A stretch of DNA of 64,000 nucleotides from Bacteroidota bacterium (GCA_947476185.1 CANJPX010000006.1:1-64000), one strand, 5' to 3'. Shown: positions 1 to 8,353, counted from the first letter of the stretch. Notes: generated by a model from the sequence alone, not told the origin. Translations and numbers: made by a program.

Positions 1-702
1 ATGATCCAACAAATTTACTTTTGTATTAAAATTCGGAACATGATAACATAGCTGAATGATTTGCTCCAGAGGAGTTCCATGAGGTGCAACTTCTATCTTG
101 TGAGGTTCAAAAAAATATTTTGCAATTACTTGTTCAATTTCCTCATTCATCGTTGCCGAGAACATTAAATTTTGTCTTTTTGATGGCAATGTCTCCAAAA
201 AACTCAGTAATTGTTGACGAAAACCAAGGCTAAGCATTTGGTCAACCTCGTCGATCACTAATTGCCTGATATCCTTTAATCTCAATAAACCCGTTAATGC
301 AAGATCTACTAGTCGTCCGGGGGTTGCAACAATAATATCAACCCCGTTATATACTAACTGCTTTTGTGTATTGATATTGGTGCCACCATAAACCGCCAAA
401 AAACGGATGCTGGTATAGCCACTTAGTTTTTCAATCTCTTTTACGATCTGTAAAACAAGCTCCCGGGTAGGGACAATTATCAAAACTCTTGGATGTTTTT
501 GATCCGAAAATTTTAATTGACGGAGAATAGGCAATAGATATGCGAACGTTTTTCCTGTGCCCGTTTGTGCGATCCCTATAACATCCTTTCCTGACATTAT
601 AACAGGGAAAGCTTGCTCCTGGATTGGAGTCGGTTGGACATAGCCCAGGTCATCAAGTGAACTGATTAACGCTTTGTTTAAATTTAATTGGTCAAAAGTC
701 AA
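1..702 (-). CDS. DEAD-box RNA helicase, C-terminus beyond window
   Basis: ATP-dependent RNA helicase of the RhlE/DEAD-box type, probably acting in ribosome assembly or mRNA turnover in the cytoplasm. The reading frame is open to base 1, so only the N-terminal RecA domain and the beginning of the second are present. It starts at a TTG, because an in-frame stop lies 16 codons upstream and no ATG is available; the protein then opens MTFDQLNLNKAL, typical of the family. Visible motifs are the Q motif (PTPIQ, residues 24-28), Walker A AQTGTGKT (45-52), PTRELV, TPGRL, the DEAD box as DEVD, and SAT. No neighbour shares its strand until proline dehydrogenase. The family call is safe; the exact paralogue is not. 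Confidence 0.9.
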   Translation of the reverse strand, partial: MTFDQLNLNKALISSLDDLGYVQPTPIQEQAFPVIMSGKDVIGIAQTGTGKTFAYLLPILRQLKFSDQKHPRVLIIVPTRELVLQIVKEIEKLSGYTSIRFLAVYGGTNINTQKQLVYNGVDIIVATPGRLVDLALTGLLRLKDIRQLVIDEVDQMLSLGFRQQLLSFLETLPSKRQNLMFSATMNEEIEQVIAKYFFEPHKIEVAPHGTPLEQIIQLCYHVPNFNTKVNLLDH

Positions 703-1035
703 AACAAAAGATTTAAATGGAGTGTAAAGATAGCTTAAACTATGGTATTATTAAGAGTCTTTTCAAAAAAGTGCAAATTTACTATTTCCCGCATACTTCC
801 GGATTCAACATGTTTATAATTGCGATATGAAAGGGTATCCATTTTTTTCTTGCGATTACGATAAAAATGGAATGCTTCAACTATTTATTTTTCTAAAAAA
901 GCAGGAGAAAAGTATTTTGTCTGTTTTTTTTCTTTGATGAATATCATTCAACAACTTGATAGCGATCACCTCTTTTCTTTTTTGATCAATATAAATTTGT
1001 CAAATTATATTTTTATAAATCTAAAAATTAAAAAG
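703..1035. other. Intergenic region upstream of helicase and Cys/Met-rich gene
   Basis: About 330 bases between the helicase start and the preferred start of the next gene. It must hold the minus-strand helicase promoter and the plus-strand promoter of the following gene. I see no RNA gene, no ATGAY-N4-RTCAT palindrome and no convincing hairpin. A 36-codon frame from about 827 is low in complexity and was not called. Confidence 0.4.
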
Positions 1036-1494
1036 ATGTTAATAGTCTCATCCTCATTATCGTTGCTCGCAATTGTTGCCGGTATGTTCTTGTATGCCAA
1101 AACTATCAAAGACGAGCTTAATTGGCTTTTTAAAACAGTAGCATATTTTATTATAATTGCCGGATTTTTAAATTTGTTTTCCGGATGTGCTTTTTTTGCT
1201 CTTAAAACAATTTATAAAATTGGTGCTAACCGCATCGAGATGCAAAAGAATATGCATGATGGTTGCGACAAAAAAATGAAAAAAAATAAAAGTAAGTGTA
1301 AACATATGTCTTGTGTTGAAAAAATTGAAAAAGAGAAATGCGATCATGGTGAGATGATGGAAGGCTGTGGTGAGATGAAGGTGATGCAAGCCGATGGCTG
1401 CTCAGAATCAATGATTGGGATGAAAGGCGGAAATATGTCTTGTATGAAAGGACATATGATGATGAAAAAAGATTCGGTCTTTACAAAAAGGTAG
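1036..1494 (+). CDS. Small membrane protein with Cys/Met/His-rich metal-binding tail
   Basis: Unrecognised protein of 152 residues from ATG 1036; the frame is open from 934, but the extra 34 residues look like untranslated leader. Two hydrophobic helices (about residues 3-18 and 31-54) are followed by a polar tail very rich in Lys, Met, Cys and His, with repeated Met/Cys clusters such as HMSC, GEMMEGCGEMK, NMSCMKGHMMM. Such composition suggests binding of soft metals such as Cu(I), with the tail on one face of the inner membrane. No named domain was recognised. It is a single-gene unit followed by a hairpin. Metal binding is inferred from composition only. Confidence 0.6.
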   Translation: MLIVSSSLSLLAIVAGMFLYAKTIKDELNWLFKTVAYFIIIAGFLNLFSGCAFFALKTIYKIGANRIEMQKNMHDGCDKKMKKNKSKCKHMSCVEKIEKEKCDHGEMMEGCGEMKVMQADGCSESMIGMKGGNMSCMKGHMMMKKDSVFTKR

Positions 1495-1570
1495 TTGTGA
1501 ATAAATATGGATTTTGAAAAATAAATTTGTTTGTGATTATTTTTTCAATTTTTATTTTGCTCAAAATAAA

Positions 1571-1598
1571 AAAAGCCCCGCCGATGAGAGGGGCTTTT
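1571..1598 (-). terminator. Rho-independent terminator of proline dehydrogenase
   Basis: A perfect 9-bp stem (bases 1571-1579 with 1590-1598, AAAAGCCCC/GGGGCTTTT) encloses a 10-base loop. Read on the minus strand it is followed by a run of eight T, so it best fits the end of proline dehydrogenase. It may also work weakly for the convergent plus-strand gene. Confidence 0.85.
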
Positions 1599-1621
1599 AG
1601 ATTCAGTTTGATAGGATGATT

Positions 1622-2818
1622 TTATTTCAATAATTTTAATTCTTTTCGTCTTTCTAATTCATTTGAAATATAGCTCAACTCTCTTCCCATTTGTCCTGAG
1701 ATTCCGGAATTCTCTTCTGCTCTTCTTATCAGGTAAGGAATAACAGATTTAACCGGTCCGTAAGGAAGGTATTTAGTAACGTTATATCCTGCATTTGCAA
1801 GATTATAACTGATATTGTCACTCATGCCATATAATTGTGAGAAATAGATATTAGGAAGGCTAGGAGACAATTTTAACCTGTTCATTTCATCTATTAAAAA
1901 TTGTGTGCTGGATTCATTATGAGTGCCAGCACATAAAGTAATGATGTCAATATTTTCAAGACAAATAGTTAATGCTTTATCAAAGTCCTTATCTGTTTCC
2001 TCTTTTGTAGGCTGGATAGGAGATCTGTAATTTTGTTCCAAAGCACGTTTGTTTTCGCGTTCCATATAGGCACCTCTCACCAATTTAATTCCGATCTTAA
2101 AATTTTCTTTACGAGCGGCAATAATAAGGTTCTGTAAATATTCAATTCTGTCCCAACGATACATTTGTAGCGTTGTAAGAATAATTGCTTTTTCCTTATT
2201 GTATTTTCGCATCATTTTTTCAGCCAATGCATCAATAGTGTTTTGGATCCAGCTTTCTTCCGCATCGAAATAAATGGGCACTTTACTTACAAATGCCGTA
2301 TAGCAGATGCTGTTGATCCTTTCTTCAATGGTTTTTATTTCTTCGTTATCTTTTTCAGTAAAGGTTGCAGAGCCATTCAGTTTTTCTAAGATCTCAAAGG
2401 GTGCAATTCCAGTTATTTTTAAGCTTGTATAAGGGATCGATGGGTTTTTTTTAGCCAGATGAATTATTTTTATTACCTCATTTTTAGTTTGTTCAAAATC
2501 TTCAAGGGTTTCTTTTCCTTCAACAGAGTAATCAAGAATAGAACCTATTTTTGATTCATTTAGCTTCCGTATCACTTTGTCGCTTTCCTCTAGTGTTTCA
2601 CCGGCACAAAATTGTTTAAAGATTGTTTTTTTTACAATTGAACTGATAGGTAATTTGATCTTGAATGCAAACAGTGTTAGTTTGGAAAAGATCTTCACAA
2701 GAGTGTCATTCCCGAAAAATTTAAACAACCATTTTGACTGTTTTAATTGTCCGTTATTTTTACTGGAGAAAGCAACTGCTGTGTCTTCAAAGGAAATTAT
2801 TTTCTGATCTGAATTCAT
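1622..2818 (-). CDS. Proline dehydrogenase (PRODH)
   Basis: FAD-dependent oxidation of L-proline to 1-pyrroline-5-carboxylate, passing electrons to the respiratory quinone pool at the membrane. The 398-residue length fits a monofunctional PRODH rather than a PutA fusion. Signature stretches are KLVRGAYMERE (substrate and flavin contact), AGTHNE, SQLYGMSDN and, near the C-terminus, KYLPYGPVKSVIPYLIRRA. The ATG at 2818 precedes MNSDQKIISFEDT, the usual start of Bacteroidota members. A strong terminator follows the gene. No P5C dehydrogenase lies next to it, so the second step must be encoded elsewhere. It is separate from the Crp/Fnr gene upstream, from which a 61-base gap divides it. Confidence 0.93.
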   Translation of the reverse strand: MNSDQKIISFEDTAVAFSSKNNGQLKQSKWLFKFFGNDTLVKIFSKLTLFAFKIKLPISSIVKKTIFKQFCAGETLEESDKVIRKLNESKIGSILDYSVEGKETLEDFEQTKNEVIKIIHLAKKNPSIPYTSLKITGIAPFEILEKLNGSATFTEKDNEEIKTIEERINSICYTAFVSKVPIYFDAEESWIQNTIDALAEKMMRKYNKEKAIILTTLQMYRWDRIEYLQNLIIAARKENFKIGIKLVRGAYMERENKRALEQNYRSPIQPTKEETDKDFDKALTICLENIDIITLCAGTHNESSTQFLIDEMNRLKLSPSLPNIYFSQLYGMSDNISYNLANAGYNVTKYLPYGPVKSVIPYLIRRAEENSGISGQMGRELSYISNELERRKELKLLK

Positions 2819-2879
2819 TGTTTTGATTTTTCATTGATTTGTATATTCCTATCAAAAAAGTTGTTGATATGAAATATAT

Positions 2880-3578
2880 TTATTCTAATCCATTCGCTAT
2901 TACCGATAATTCTGAAGAGTTTATGATCTTAATTTTTTTGTTTTCGATCTTTATTAATTTGTTTTCTGTAAAATCTGAAATGATCTTATATATATAATTT
3001 TGAGTAGTGCCGATTAATTTTGAAATATCCTGGATGCTCAGTTTTACACTTGCGGCATAATTGTTTTCACAATCAGAAGATACCAAAAGTATTTCGGCCA
3101 ATTGACCTTTGATTCTTTTATTTACAATTGAGGTGATTCTGTTTTCTATTTTTTTAATGTTTGAACACACTTCTTTTAAGAAACCGAACCTGAGATCGGT
3201 ATTCGTTCCAAAAAGTTCAAGCATTTCATCAGGGCTCAAAAAGTATGCTTTTGCATCACTTACCACTTTTACTGAATGAGGATACGGATTATTAGAAATA
3301 ATTGAATCGATTCCAATGATGTCCCATTTTTGACCTAGCCCAAGAATAAATTCATGCTTCTTGGATTTTGTGTGGTAAATTTTTAATAATCCCGAACAAA
3401 TAAAATAAACACCTTTATATTGTTCTTTTTCAAGAAAAAGAATCTCTCCTTTTTTAAGATCTATTTGTTTTTTTGAACTGAGGAAGGAGCATAAGGTTAA
3501 ATCGTTTTGTGTTTTAAATACAGGGAAATCACAAAGTGAGTTTACTTGTTTTGTTTCCATTGAAATAATTGTTTCCAT
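2880..3578 (-). CDS. Crp/Fnr family transcriptional regulator (paralogue 1)
   Basis: Cytoplasmic one-component regulator of 232 residues: an N-terminal cyclic-nucleotide-binding-type beta barrel (about 20-140), a dimer helix, and a C-terminal winged helix-turn-helix. The recognition helix reads TTQNYIYKIISDF, without the Glu-x-x-x-Arg pair of FNR and of the two other paralogues here, so it probably reads a different site. It lacks the FNR-type N-terminal Cys cluster. It lies 73 bases after norB on the same strand, yet has its own operator and -7 element immediately upstream, so it may be both read through from the nor genes and independently driven. The ligand is unknown. A second ATG (Met7) is an alternative start. 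Confidence 0.88.
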   Translation of the reverse strand: METIISMETKQVNSLCDFPVFKTQNDLTLCSFLSSKKQIDLKKGEILFLEKEQYKGVYFICSGLLKIYHTKSKKHEFILGLGQKWDIIGIDSIISNNPYPHSVKVVSDAKAYFLSPDEMLELFGTNTDLRFGFLKEVCSNIKKIENRITSIVNKRIKGQLAEILLVSSDCENNYAASVKLSIQDISKLIGTTQNYIYKIISDFTENKLIKIENKKIKIINSSELSVIANGLE

Positions 3579-3595
3579 TATATCTTATCTGTACG

Positions 3596-3640
3596 CAAAA
3601 ATATCTAGGATTTGCCTTTTGAAACAATGACATGAGTCAT
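3596..3640 (-). promoter_or_regulatory. Operator ATGAC-N4-GTCAT plus -7 element for crp paralogue 1
   Basis: A perfect palindrome (3627-3640, ATGAC ATGA GTCAT) is followed on the minus strand by TATTTTTG (3603 to 3596), an exact TAnnTTTG Bacteroidota -7 box. The box begins 37 bases from the upstream edge of the palindrome. A transcript would start near 3591, about 13 bases before the start codon at 3578. Confidence 0.8.
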
Positions 3641-3651
3641 GTATGAAAATT

Positions 3652-4980
3652 CTATTTGTTAAATAAGAATATGAGAGACTTTTTTATCGGGTAAATTGTA
3701 ATGGCAAGAATACTTAAAAATACTCCAATACCTGATATTGAAAAGACAATCAGGATAGGATTAATCTTAGTCATTATTTCCTTGAAAGAGATCGTGTTAT
3801 TTACTACGTCTTGTCCTTTTATTGCTCCTGCAATTATGAGAGATATCCAAAAGATTAGAAGAAAAATATTAAGGAAGGTGTATCCGTATTTTATTGTTTT
3901 TATTTCTCCGGAAGTGTATTCGATCTTTGTTATTTTATCGATCAGAAATAGACAGGAAGCCAATAGTATCATTGTATTGATACCAATGGTGCTTCCCATC
4001 GCATGCGCAACAGTAATATGTGTTCCATGGGTATACATATTGATTGCAGGAACGGAAAGCAATAATGCCAGAATTAGATTTAGCAAGATCCAGATATCTG
4101 ATGCAACAAGGAATTTGTAAGGCAAAATATTGAAATCTTTGACACTTTCATCTAATGACTTTTTCCAGTTGTATATTATCTTTGCCAATATGATGAGTTC
4201 TGACATGCTTACTAGATATGCAAGATACCTGATCCACATTGCTGTTGGTACATTATAGATATGATGCGCCCAGCCGAACATCAAATTTGTTAATCCTAAA
4301 AAGTACATAAGAAATGCAATTTTTGATCTTCCAATATGACTATTTTTTTTGATTTTTTCCATCAGAAAGATCGCTGTACCATAAACCAACATGTTCCAGG
4401 AACCTACGAGTGCACCATAAGCTTTCCATTGCAATGTGAGTTCTTTAATTACATTGCCTTTGAATTGTGGTAAAAGCCATAAATAGGCTTCGGAAAATGT
4501 AAATAGAAAGAAGAAAATACCTGTTGCCCACATCCACATGTATACAGGCCAATTAGATGCAGTTTTGAAAGCTGTTTTAAAATAGTTCCATCCGAAAATG
4601 ATCCAGGAAACAAATATTGGAATAGCAAGAATAGGAGGGAACTCCCAATATTCTCTTCCTCCGAATTCTCCGAGAAAGTAACAGATAAGAATTAAGATGC
4701 CTGTGAAAAGAAAAATTGAAAAGTGCAAGATCCCTAAAAATCGTGAATGAAGTTTTATGTTATTGTAATTCGGCAGATAATAATATATTCCGCCAATAGA
4801 AGATAAAAATATCCAGGCAACAATAAGTGAAACGTGAAGTGGTCTTGTTTTATAAAAAGGGATGCTTTCTAAAAATCCCGGAAAAACAAATTGCAGACTA
4901 GCAATAACTCCAAAAAACATTCCACCGATCAGTGACAGTAATCCTAATGTTGTAAATAAAAGCTCAAATTTATTTTTCAT
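3652..4980 (-). CDS. Divergent NorB-like haem-copper oxidase subunit
   Basis: Polytopic membrane protein of 442 residues, about 12 helices, related to the catalytic subunit of cytochrome-c nitric oxide reductase (2 NO to N2O). Shared landmarks are RPLH (His49, helix II), GWAHHIYNVP (His239/His240, FeB ligands of helix VII) and THGTHITVAHAMG (His318-Gly329, helix X). Oddly, the only His between residues 87 and 238 is His215 in a polar loop, so the helix VI FeB ligand is missing, and the helix X H-x-H pair of cNOR is His326-Ala-Met328. It lies 6 bases after the NorC-like gene, which supports an NO reductase role. Substrate and proton chemistry cannot be settled from sequence. Confidence 0.75.
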   Translation of the reverse strand: MKNKFELLFTTLGLLSLIGGMFFGVIASLQFVFPGFLESIPFYKTRPLHVSLIVAWIFLSSIGGIYYYLPNYNNIKLHSRFLGILHFSIFLFTGILILICYFLGEFGGREYWEFPPILAIPIFVSWIIFGWNYFKTAFKTASNWPVYMWMWATGIFFFLFTFSEAYLWLLPQFKGNVIKELTLQWKAYGALVGSWNMLVYGTAIFLMEKIKKNSHIGRSKIAFLMYFLGLTNLMFGWAHHIYNVPTAMWIRYLAYLVSMSELIILAKIIYNWKKSLDESVKDFNILPYKFLVASDIWILLNLILALLLSVPAINMYTHGTHITVAHAMGSTIGINTMILLASCLFLIDKITKIEYTSGEIKTIKYGYTFLNIFLLIFWISLIIAGAIKGQDVVNNTISFKEIMTKINPILIVFSISGIGVFLSILAITIYPIKKSLIFLFNK

Positions 4981-4986
4981 GCCTGA

Positions 4987-5400
4987 TTATTTATTTATTG
5001 TAACCGTACCATCCTTGTTAATATTAAAGTCCACTGTAGGTGAAACGCCACTTTTACTTACATCTTCAAGATAAGATACTAATAATTCTATTTCTTCCGG
5101 AGGGATATGAAAGTTAGGCATCTTTGCTGTTCCACTGGTAATGAATGCCTTTGCATAATCCTTTCCCTTACCTTTTGTATTCATGACATTTGTCAGATCA
5201 GGCCCCATATACCCACCCAATCCATACAATTGATGACAAGCTATACAATTATATTTTTGAAATATTAATTTTCCTTTTTGGGAGTTGACAGATAATTCAC
5301 CCACATTATTTATAGGAATACTTATATAAACAAATAGGGAATAAATTAGAAACTGGGAAAGTAATGCGAAAAATATTATCTGCTTTGTTTTTCTTGACAT
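4987..5400 (-). CDS. norC: NorC-like membrane-anchored cytochrome c
   Basis: Electron-donating subunit of the adjacent NorB-like enzyme. A single N-terminal membrane anchor (about residues 8-28) is followed by a periplasmic c-type haem domain with the haem-binding motif CIACH and the NorC-like continuation QLYGLGGYMGPDLTN. The axial Met is probably in TAKMPNF. Its 137 residues match NorC size. It lies between the FNR-like gene (34 bases upstream) and norB (6 bases downstream), so the three are probably one transcript from the operator at 6195-6208. The NorC family is clear; the partner enzyme is a divergent one. Confidence 0.85.
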   Translation of the reverse strand: MSRKTKQIIFFALLSQFLIYSLFVYISIPINNVGELSVNSQKGKLIFQKYNCIACHQLYGLGGYMGPDLTNVMNTKGKGKDYAKAFITSGTAKMPNFHIPPEEIELLVSYLEDVSKSGVSPTVDFNINKDGTVTINK

Positions 5401-5433
5401 AGTTGATCTTTAAAAATAATTTTATTGATTGCC

Positions 5434-6147
5434 TTACTTTGAATTTGCAATAATTTTTAGTTTCGGAAAATCGTTTATCTGAATCTCTCGATTTACTAAA
5501 TTTATTACTCCTTGTTTTTTTAATTCCGCCAGCATTCTTATACAAGATTCTGTTGAAACGCATGCAATACTTGCAATTTCATTTCGCGAAAAGGAAATGT
5601 TCAAGGCATTGGTTTTGTCATTTTGACCGTAAAAATCTTTTATTTTAATTAGAGTTTCTGCTATTCTTTTTACCCCTGCTTTTTGAGTCAAATTAATTAT
5701 TAATTCGTCTGCTTGCTTTAATTCAACAGCAAATTGTTTCAACATTTTGAGCGATAATTCAGAATTGTATATTAATTCATCCAGGAAAATGTTTTTTGGT
5801 AAACTACATACAGTTGTATCTGAAATTGCAATTGCAGTGGTCGAATAATTTTCATCTGCTATCAATGACCTGTATCCTATAATATCACCCGATTTTGCGA
5901 ACCTTAAGATCTGGATCTTTTCTCCTCCAATTCTTGAAAGTTTAACGTTTCCTTTGAGTATACAGTAAAATGAATAGGGGGTAAATCCTTCGTTGAATAT
6001 AGCTTGTCCCTTCTTATACTTATTTGTTGTTTTATACTTTGAGGCGATGTTTTGCTCATTATTATTCAACAGACTCATGATGCAATTCGGATAATTAATA
6101 CAGTCCTTGCATTTACTATTAGTAAGATATGTTGTACTTTTGGCCAT
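5434..6147 (-). CDS. FNR-type regulator with N-terminal [4Fe-4S] cysteines
   Basis: Crp/Fnr regulator of 237 residues. Cys13, Cys16 and Cys22 (C-x2-C-x5-C) and Cys114 reproduce the spacing of the four cluster ligands of E. coli FNR (20, 23, 29, 122), so an oxygen- or NO-sensitive [4Fe-4S] cluster is likely. The recognition helix holds STESCIRMLAEL, with Glu and Arg where FNR has the Glu and Arg that read TGA. It heads the nor operon and has an operator with an exact -7 box upstream, implying autoregulation. It shares that operator with the divergent moeA. Sensing of O2 or NO is inferred, not shown. Confidence 0.9.
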   Translation of the reverse strand: MAKSTTYLTNSKCKDCINYPNCIMSLLNNNEQNIASKYKTTNKYKKGQAIFNEGFTPYSFYCILKGNVKLSRIGGEKIQILRFAKSGDIIGYRSLIADENYSTTAIAISDTTVCSLPKNIFLDELIYNSELSLKMLKQFAVELKQADELIINLTQKAGVKRIAETLIKIKDFYGQNDKTNALNISFSRNEIASIACVSTESCIRMLAELKKQGVINLVNREIQINDFPKLKIIANSK

Positions 6148-6163
6148 CGCAAATTTTATAGTA

Positions 6164-6208
6164 CAAAGCTATTATATGCGGAGCACTAAAAAATATGATA
6201 TAAATCAT
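6164..6208 (-). promoter_or_regulatory. Operator and promoter for the fnr-like/nor operon
   Basis: Perfect palindrome ATGAT ATAA ATCAT at 6195-6208. Going left, the minus strand carries TAGCTTTG (6171 to 6164), an exact TAnnTTTG, 37 bases from the far edge of the palindrome. Transcription would begin near 6159, about 12 bases before the FNR-like start codon. Confidence 0.8.
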
Positions 6209-6239
6209 GTTGTTAAAACACTTTTAGCCCCTATTTTCG
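6195..6239 (+). promoter_or_regulatory. Same operator, divergent promoter for moeA
   Basis: The 6195-6208 palindrome also faces right, where TATTTTCG (6232-6239, one mismatch to TAnnTTTG) begins 37 bases from its left edge. The predicted transcript start falls at or next to the moeA ATG at 6244, so the message would have almost no leader. Confidence 0.7.
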
Positions 6240-6243
6240 TTAT

Positions 6244-7437
6244 ATGATTTCAGTTATAAAGGCTCAAGAAATAATTTTAGACAATGCAATCCCTTATGGA
6301 ACATGTGTTATTCAGATAGATAATGCATTGGGATTTGTTGTTGCAGAGAATATTTTTTCGCCAATTGATCTTCCTTTATTTGATCAGTCGGCTATGGATG
6401 GATATGGCTTTATTTTTAAGGATTTTATTGATAAAAAAGAAATAGAAATTATTAGTGAAATTCCTGCAGGCCTTGAATATTCTTTTGAAATTAAGAGTGG
6501 CTTTGGGGTAAGGATTTTTACTGGAGCAAAAATACCTGTTGGTATTGATACCGTTGTAATTCAGGAAGAAGCAAAAGTGGAAAACAATAAGTTACAAATT
6601 GATAATTCTACATTGCAATCAGAAAGTAATATTCGAAAAAAAGGGTCGCAAATAACCAAAGGGGCATGTGCAATTCCGGTAGGCACAAAACTAACACCTC
6701 CTTTGATTGGTTATTTGTCCTCTATGGGCATTACTCAAGTAAAGGTTTTTATTAAACCTAAAGTATCTGTCATTGTTACAGGAACTGAATTGCTGGAGCG
6801 AGGTGAAAAATTGGAGGATAGCAAAATATTCGAATCGAATTCCATAACACTAAAAACTGCACTTAGATCGATCGGTATTGAAGATGTGAAAATAGTTTCA
6901 GTTCAGGATAATGAGAGGGAACTTAAAAAGATAATTGAAAGAGAAATTTCTGATACTGATATTTTATTGTTTACCGGAGGTGTTTCTGTAGGTAAATATG
7001 ATTTCGTTTATAATTTGCTTAAAGAAAAAGGTGTCCAGGAATTATTTTATAAGATAAAGCAAAAGCCAGGAAAGCCCATGTTTTATGGAAAACATGTAAA
7101 TGTTTCTGTATTTGCATTACCCGGAAATCCGGCTGCAGTTATTACCTGTTTTTATAATTACGTTTATCCGGCGATCAGAAAGTCCTGTGGTGACAAAAAT
7201 GTTTTTTTGAAGAAAATTCGCCTTGCAATAAATGGTCGTTTTAATAAGAAATCGGGATTGGCTAATTTCCTGAAAGCAAAGATTGAAGACGATAATACTG
7301 TTACTGTTTTGGAAGGACAAGAATCAAATGTGTTAAGTTCTTATTTAAATGCTGATTGTATGATTTACCTTCCCGAAGAGATCGAAGAAATCCAAAAAGG
7401 AAATTTGGTTGATGTGATATTGTTTCCATTTAACTGA
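6244..7437 (+). CDS. moeA: Molybdopterin molybdenumtransferase MoeA
   Basis: Inserts molybdate into adenylylated molybdopterin, the last common step of molybdenum cofactor synthesis. The 397 residues cover the normal family length. Recognisable parts are DLPLFDQSAMDGYGF, FTGAKIPVGIDTVVIQEEA, TGTELLERGEKL, FTGGVSVGKYDFV and ALPGNPAAVITCFYNY. It is the first gene of a seven-gene plus-strand Moco cluster and is driven divergently from the FNR-like/nor operon by a shared operator. The likely customer enzymes are molybdoenzymes such as the one at 58-61 kb. Confidence 0.95.
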   Translation: MISVIKAQEIILDNAIPYGTCVIQIDNALGFVVAENIFSPIDLPLFDQSAMDGYGFIFKDFIDKKEIEIISEIPAGLEYSFEIKSGFGVRIFTGAKIPVGIDTVVIQEEAKVENNKLQIDNSTLQSESNIRKKGSQITKGACAIPVGTKLTPPLIGYLSSMGITQVKVFIKPKVSVIVTGTELLERGEKLEDSKIFESNSITLKTALRSIGIEDVKIVSVQDNERELKKIIEREISDTDILLFTGGVSVGKYDFVYNLLKEKGVQELFYKIKQKPGKPMFYGKHVNVSVFALPGNPAAVITCFYNYVYPAIRKSCGDKNVFLKKIRLAINGRFNKKSGLANFLKAKIEDDNTVTVLEGQESNVLSSYLNADCMIYLPEEIEEIQKGNLVDVILFPFN

Positions 7438-7541
7438 TAGTAGGTAAAAATAGTAATGCGGTTATAAAATAGGGGTTGAAGTATTGGTCTTGTTTAGTTT
7501 GGAAATAAAATTTGATTTTAAAAATTGAAATCGAGAAATTA

Positions 7542-8123
7542 ATGAATACAGGTGGATTGAAGATTACAGGAATTATTTTAGCAGGTGGAAAAAGTTCTCG
7601 CATGGGTACAGACAAAGGTGTCGTTGAAATAAATAAAAAAAAAATAATTCAATATGTAATTGATGTCTTAAAAGAGGTTTCTGATGAAATTTTAATTATT
7701 GCCAATAACGATAATTATAATGAACTGGGTTTTAAAGTGTATCCTGATAAAGTGAAGGAATGCGGACCATTAGGCGGTATTTATACCGGCTTGTTTCATT
7801 CTTCAAATGAATTGAATGTTATTATCAGTTGCGATACACCATTGATCACAAAAGAGGTGTTATTGTCTTTGATTGAAAACATTGATGATAATGAAATTAT
7901 TGTTTCAAGAGAAAATGGAAATGTTCATCCCCTATGTGCAGTATATAAAAAGCAAAGTATTTTGAAACTTAAAAAACAGTTGGAAAATGGACATTTGAAA
8001 TTAAAGGAAGTGTTGACAAAGTTTAAAACCAAATATCAGGATTTTGACAATGAGGCTATTTTTTTTAATCTAAATACGCAAGAGGATGTTGGAAAATTAA
8101 TATTTAAAATATCAAAAAAATGA
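7542..8123 (+). CDS. mobA: Molybdenum cofactor guanylyltransferase MobA
   Basis: Transfers GMP to Mo-molybdopterin to give the guanine dinucleotide form used by DMSO-reductase-family enzymes such as nitrate reductases. The nucleotide-binding signature is LAGGKSSRMGTDKG, followed by CGPLGGIYTGL and ISCDTPLI. An ATG at 7542 gives 193 residues, the usual size; the longer frame from a TTG at 7512 adds ten residues with no family match. The ORF overlaps the moaD start by four bases (ATGA), so translation is coupled. Its presence hints at a MGD-requiring enzyme outside the window. Confidence 0.9.
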   Translation: MNTGGLKITGIILAGGKSSRMGTDKGVVEINKKKIIQYVIDVLKEVSDEILIIANNDNYNELGFKVYPDKVKECGPLGGIYTGLFHSSNELNVIISCDTPLITKEVLLSLIENIDDNEIIVSRENGNVHPLCAVYKKQSILKLKKQLENGHLKLKEVLTKFKTKYQDFDNEAIFFNLNTQEDVGKLIFKISKK

Positions 8124-8353
8124 AAACAGAGGTATTGTTTTTCGGGATCATCGTTGATATCACCGGTAAAAATAGAATGGAAATTGATAATTGTATAGAT
8201 ACTTTTTCTATTAAAACGGCTATTATTAATGAATTTCCAAAATTGTGTAACTATAAATTTGTTATGACTGTGCGAAATCAAATTGTTTCAGATAATAAAA
8301 TATTGAATAATGGAGATGTTGTTGCTTTTTTACCACCATTTGCAGGAGGATAA
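8120..8353 (+). CDS. moaD: Molybdopterin synthase sulfur carrier MoaD
   Basis: Small ubiquitin-like sulfur carrier (77 residues) that donates sulfur as a C-terminal thiocarboxylate to precursor Z within molybdopterin synthase. It ends in the diagnostic FLPPFAGG with the terminal Gly-Gly, and has the family's NGDVVAFLPP lead-in. Its start overlaps the mobA stop and its stop abuts the TTG start of the moeB-like gene. Its activator (the next gene) and its partner MoaE (the one after) follow directly. Confidence 0.92.
   Translation: MKTEVLFFGIIVDITGKNRMEIDNCIDTFSIKTAIINEFPKLCNYKFVMTVRNQIVSDNKILNNGDVVAFLPPFAGG

Noticed and set aside
827..937. 36-codon frame upstream of the Cys/Met-rich gene
   Set aside because: Low complexity, no family match and no clear start signal.
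934..966. ATGAATATCAT palindrome near 937
   Set aside because: The spacer is three bases, not six between TGA and TCA, and no promoter box follows.
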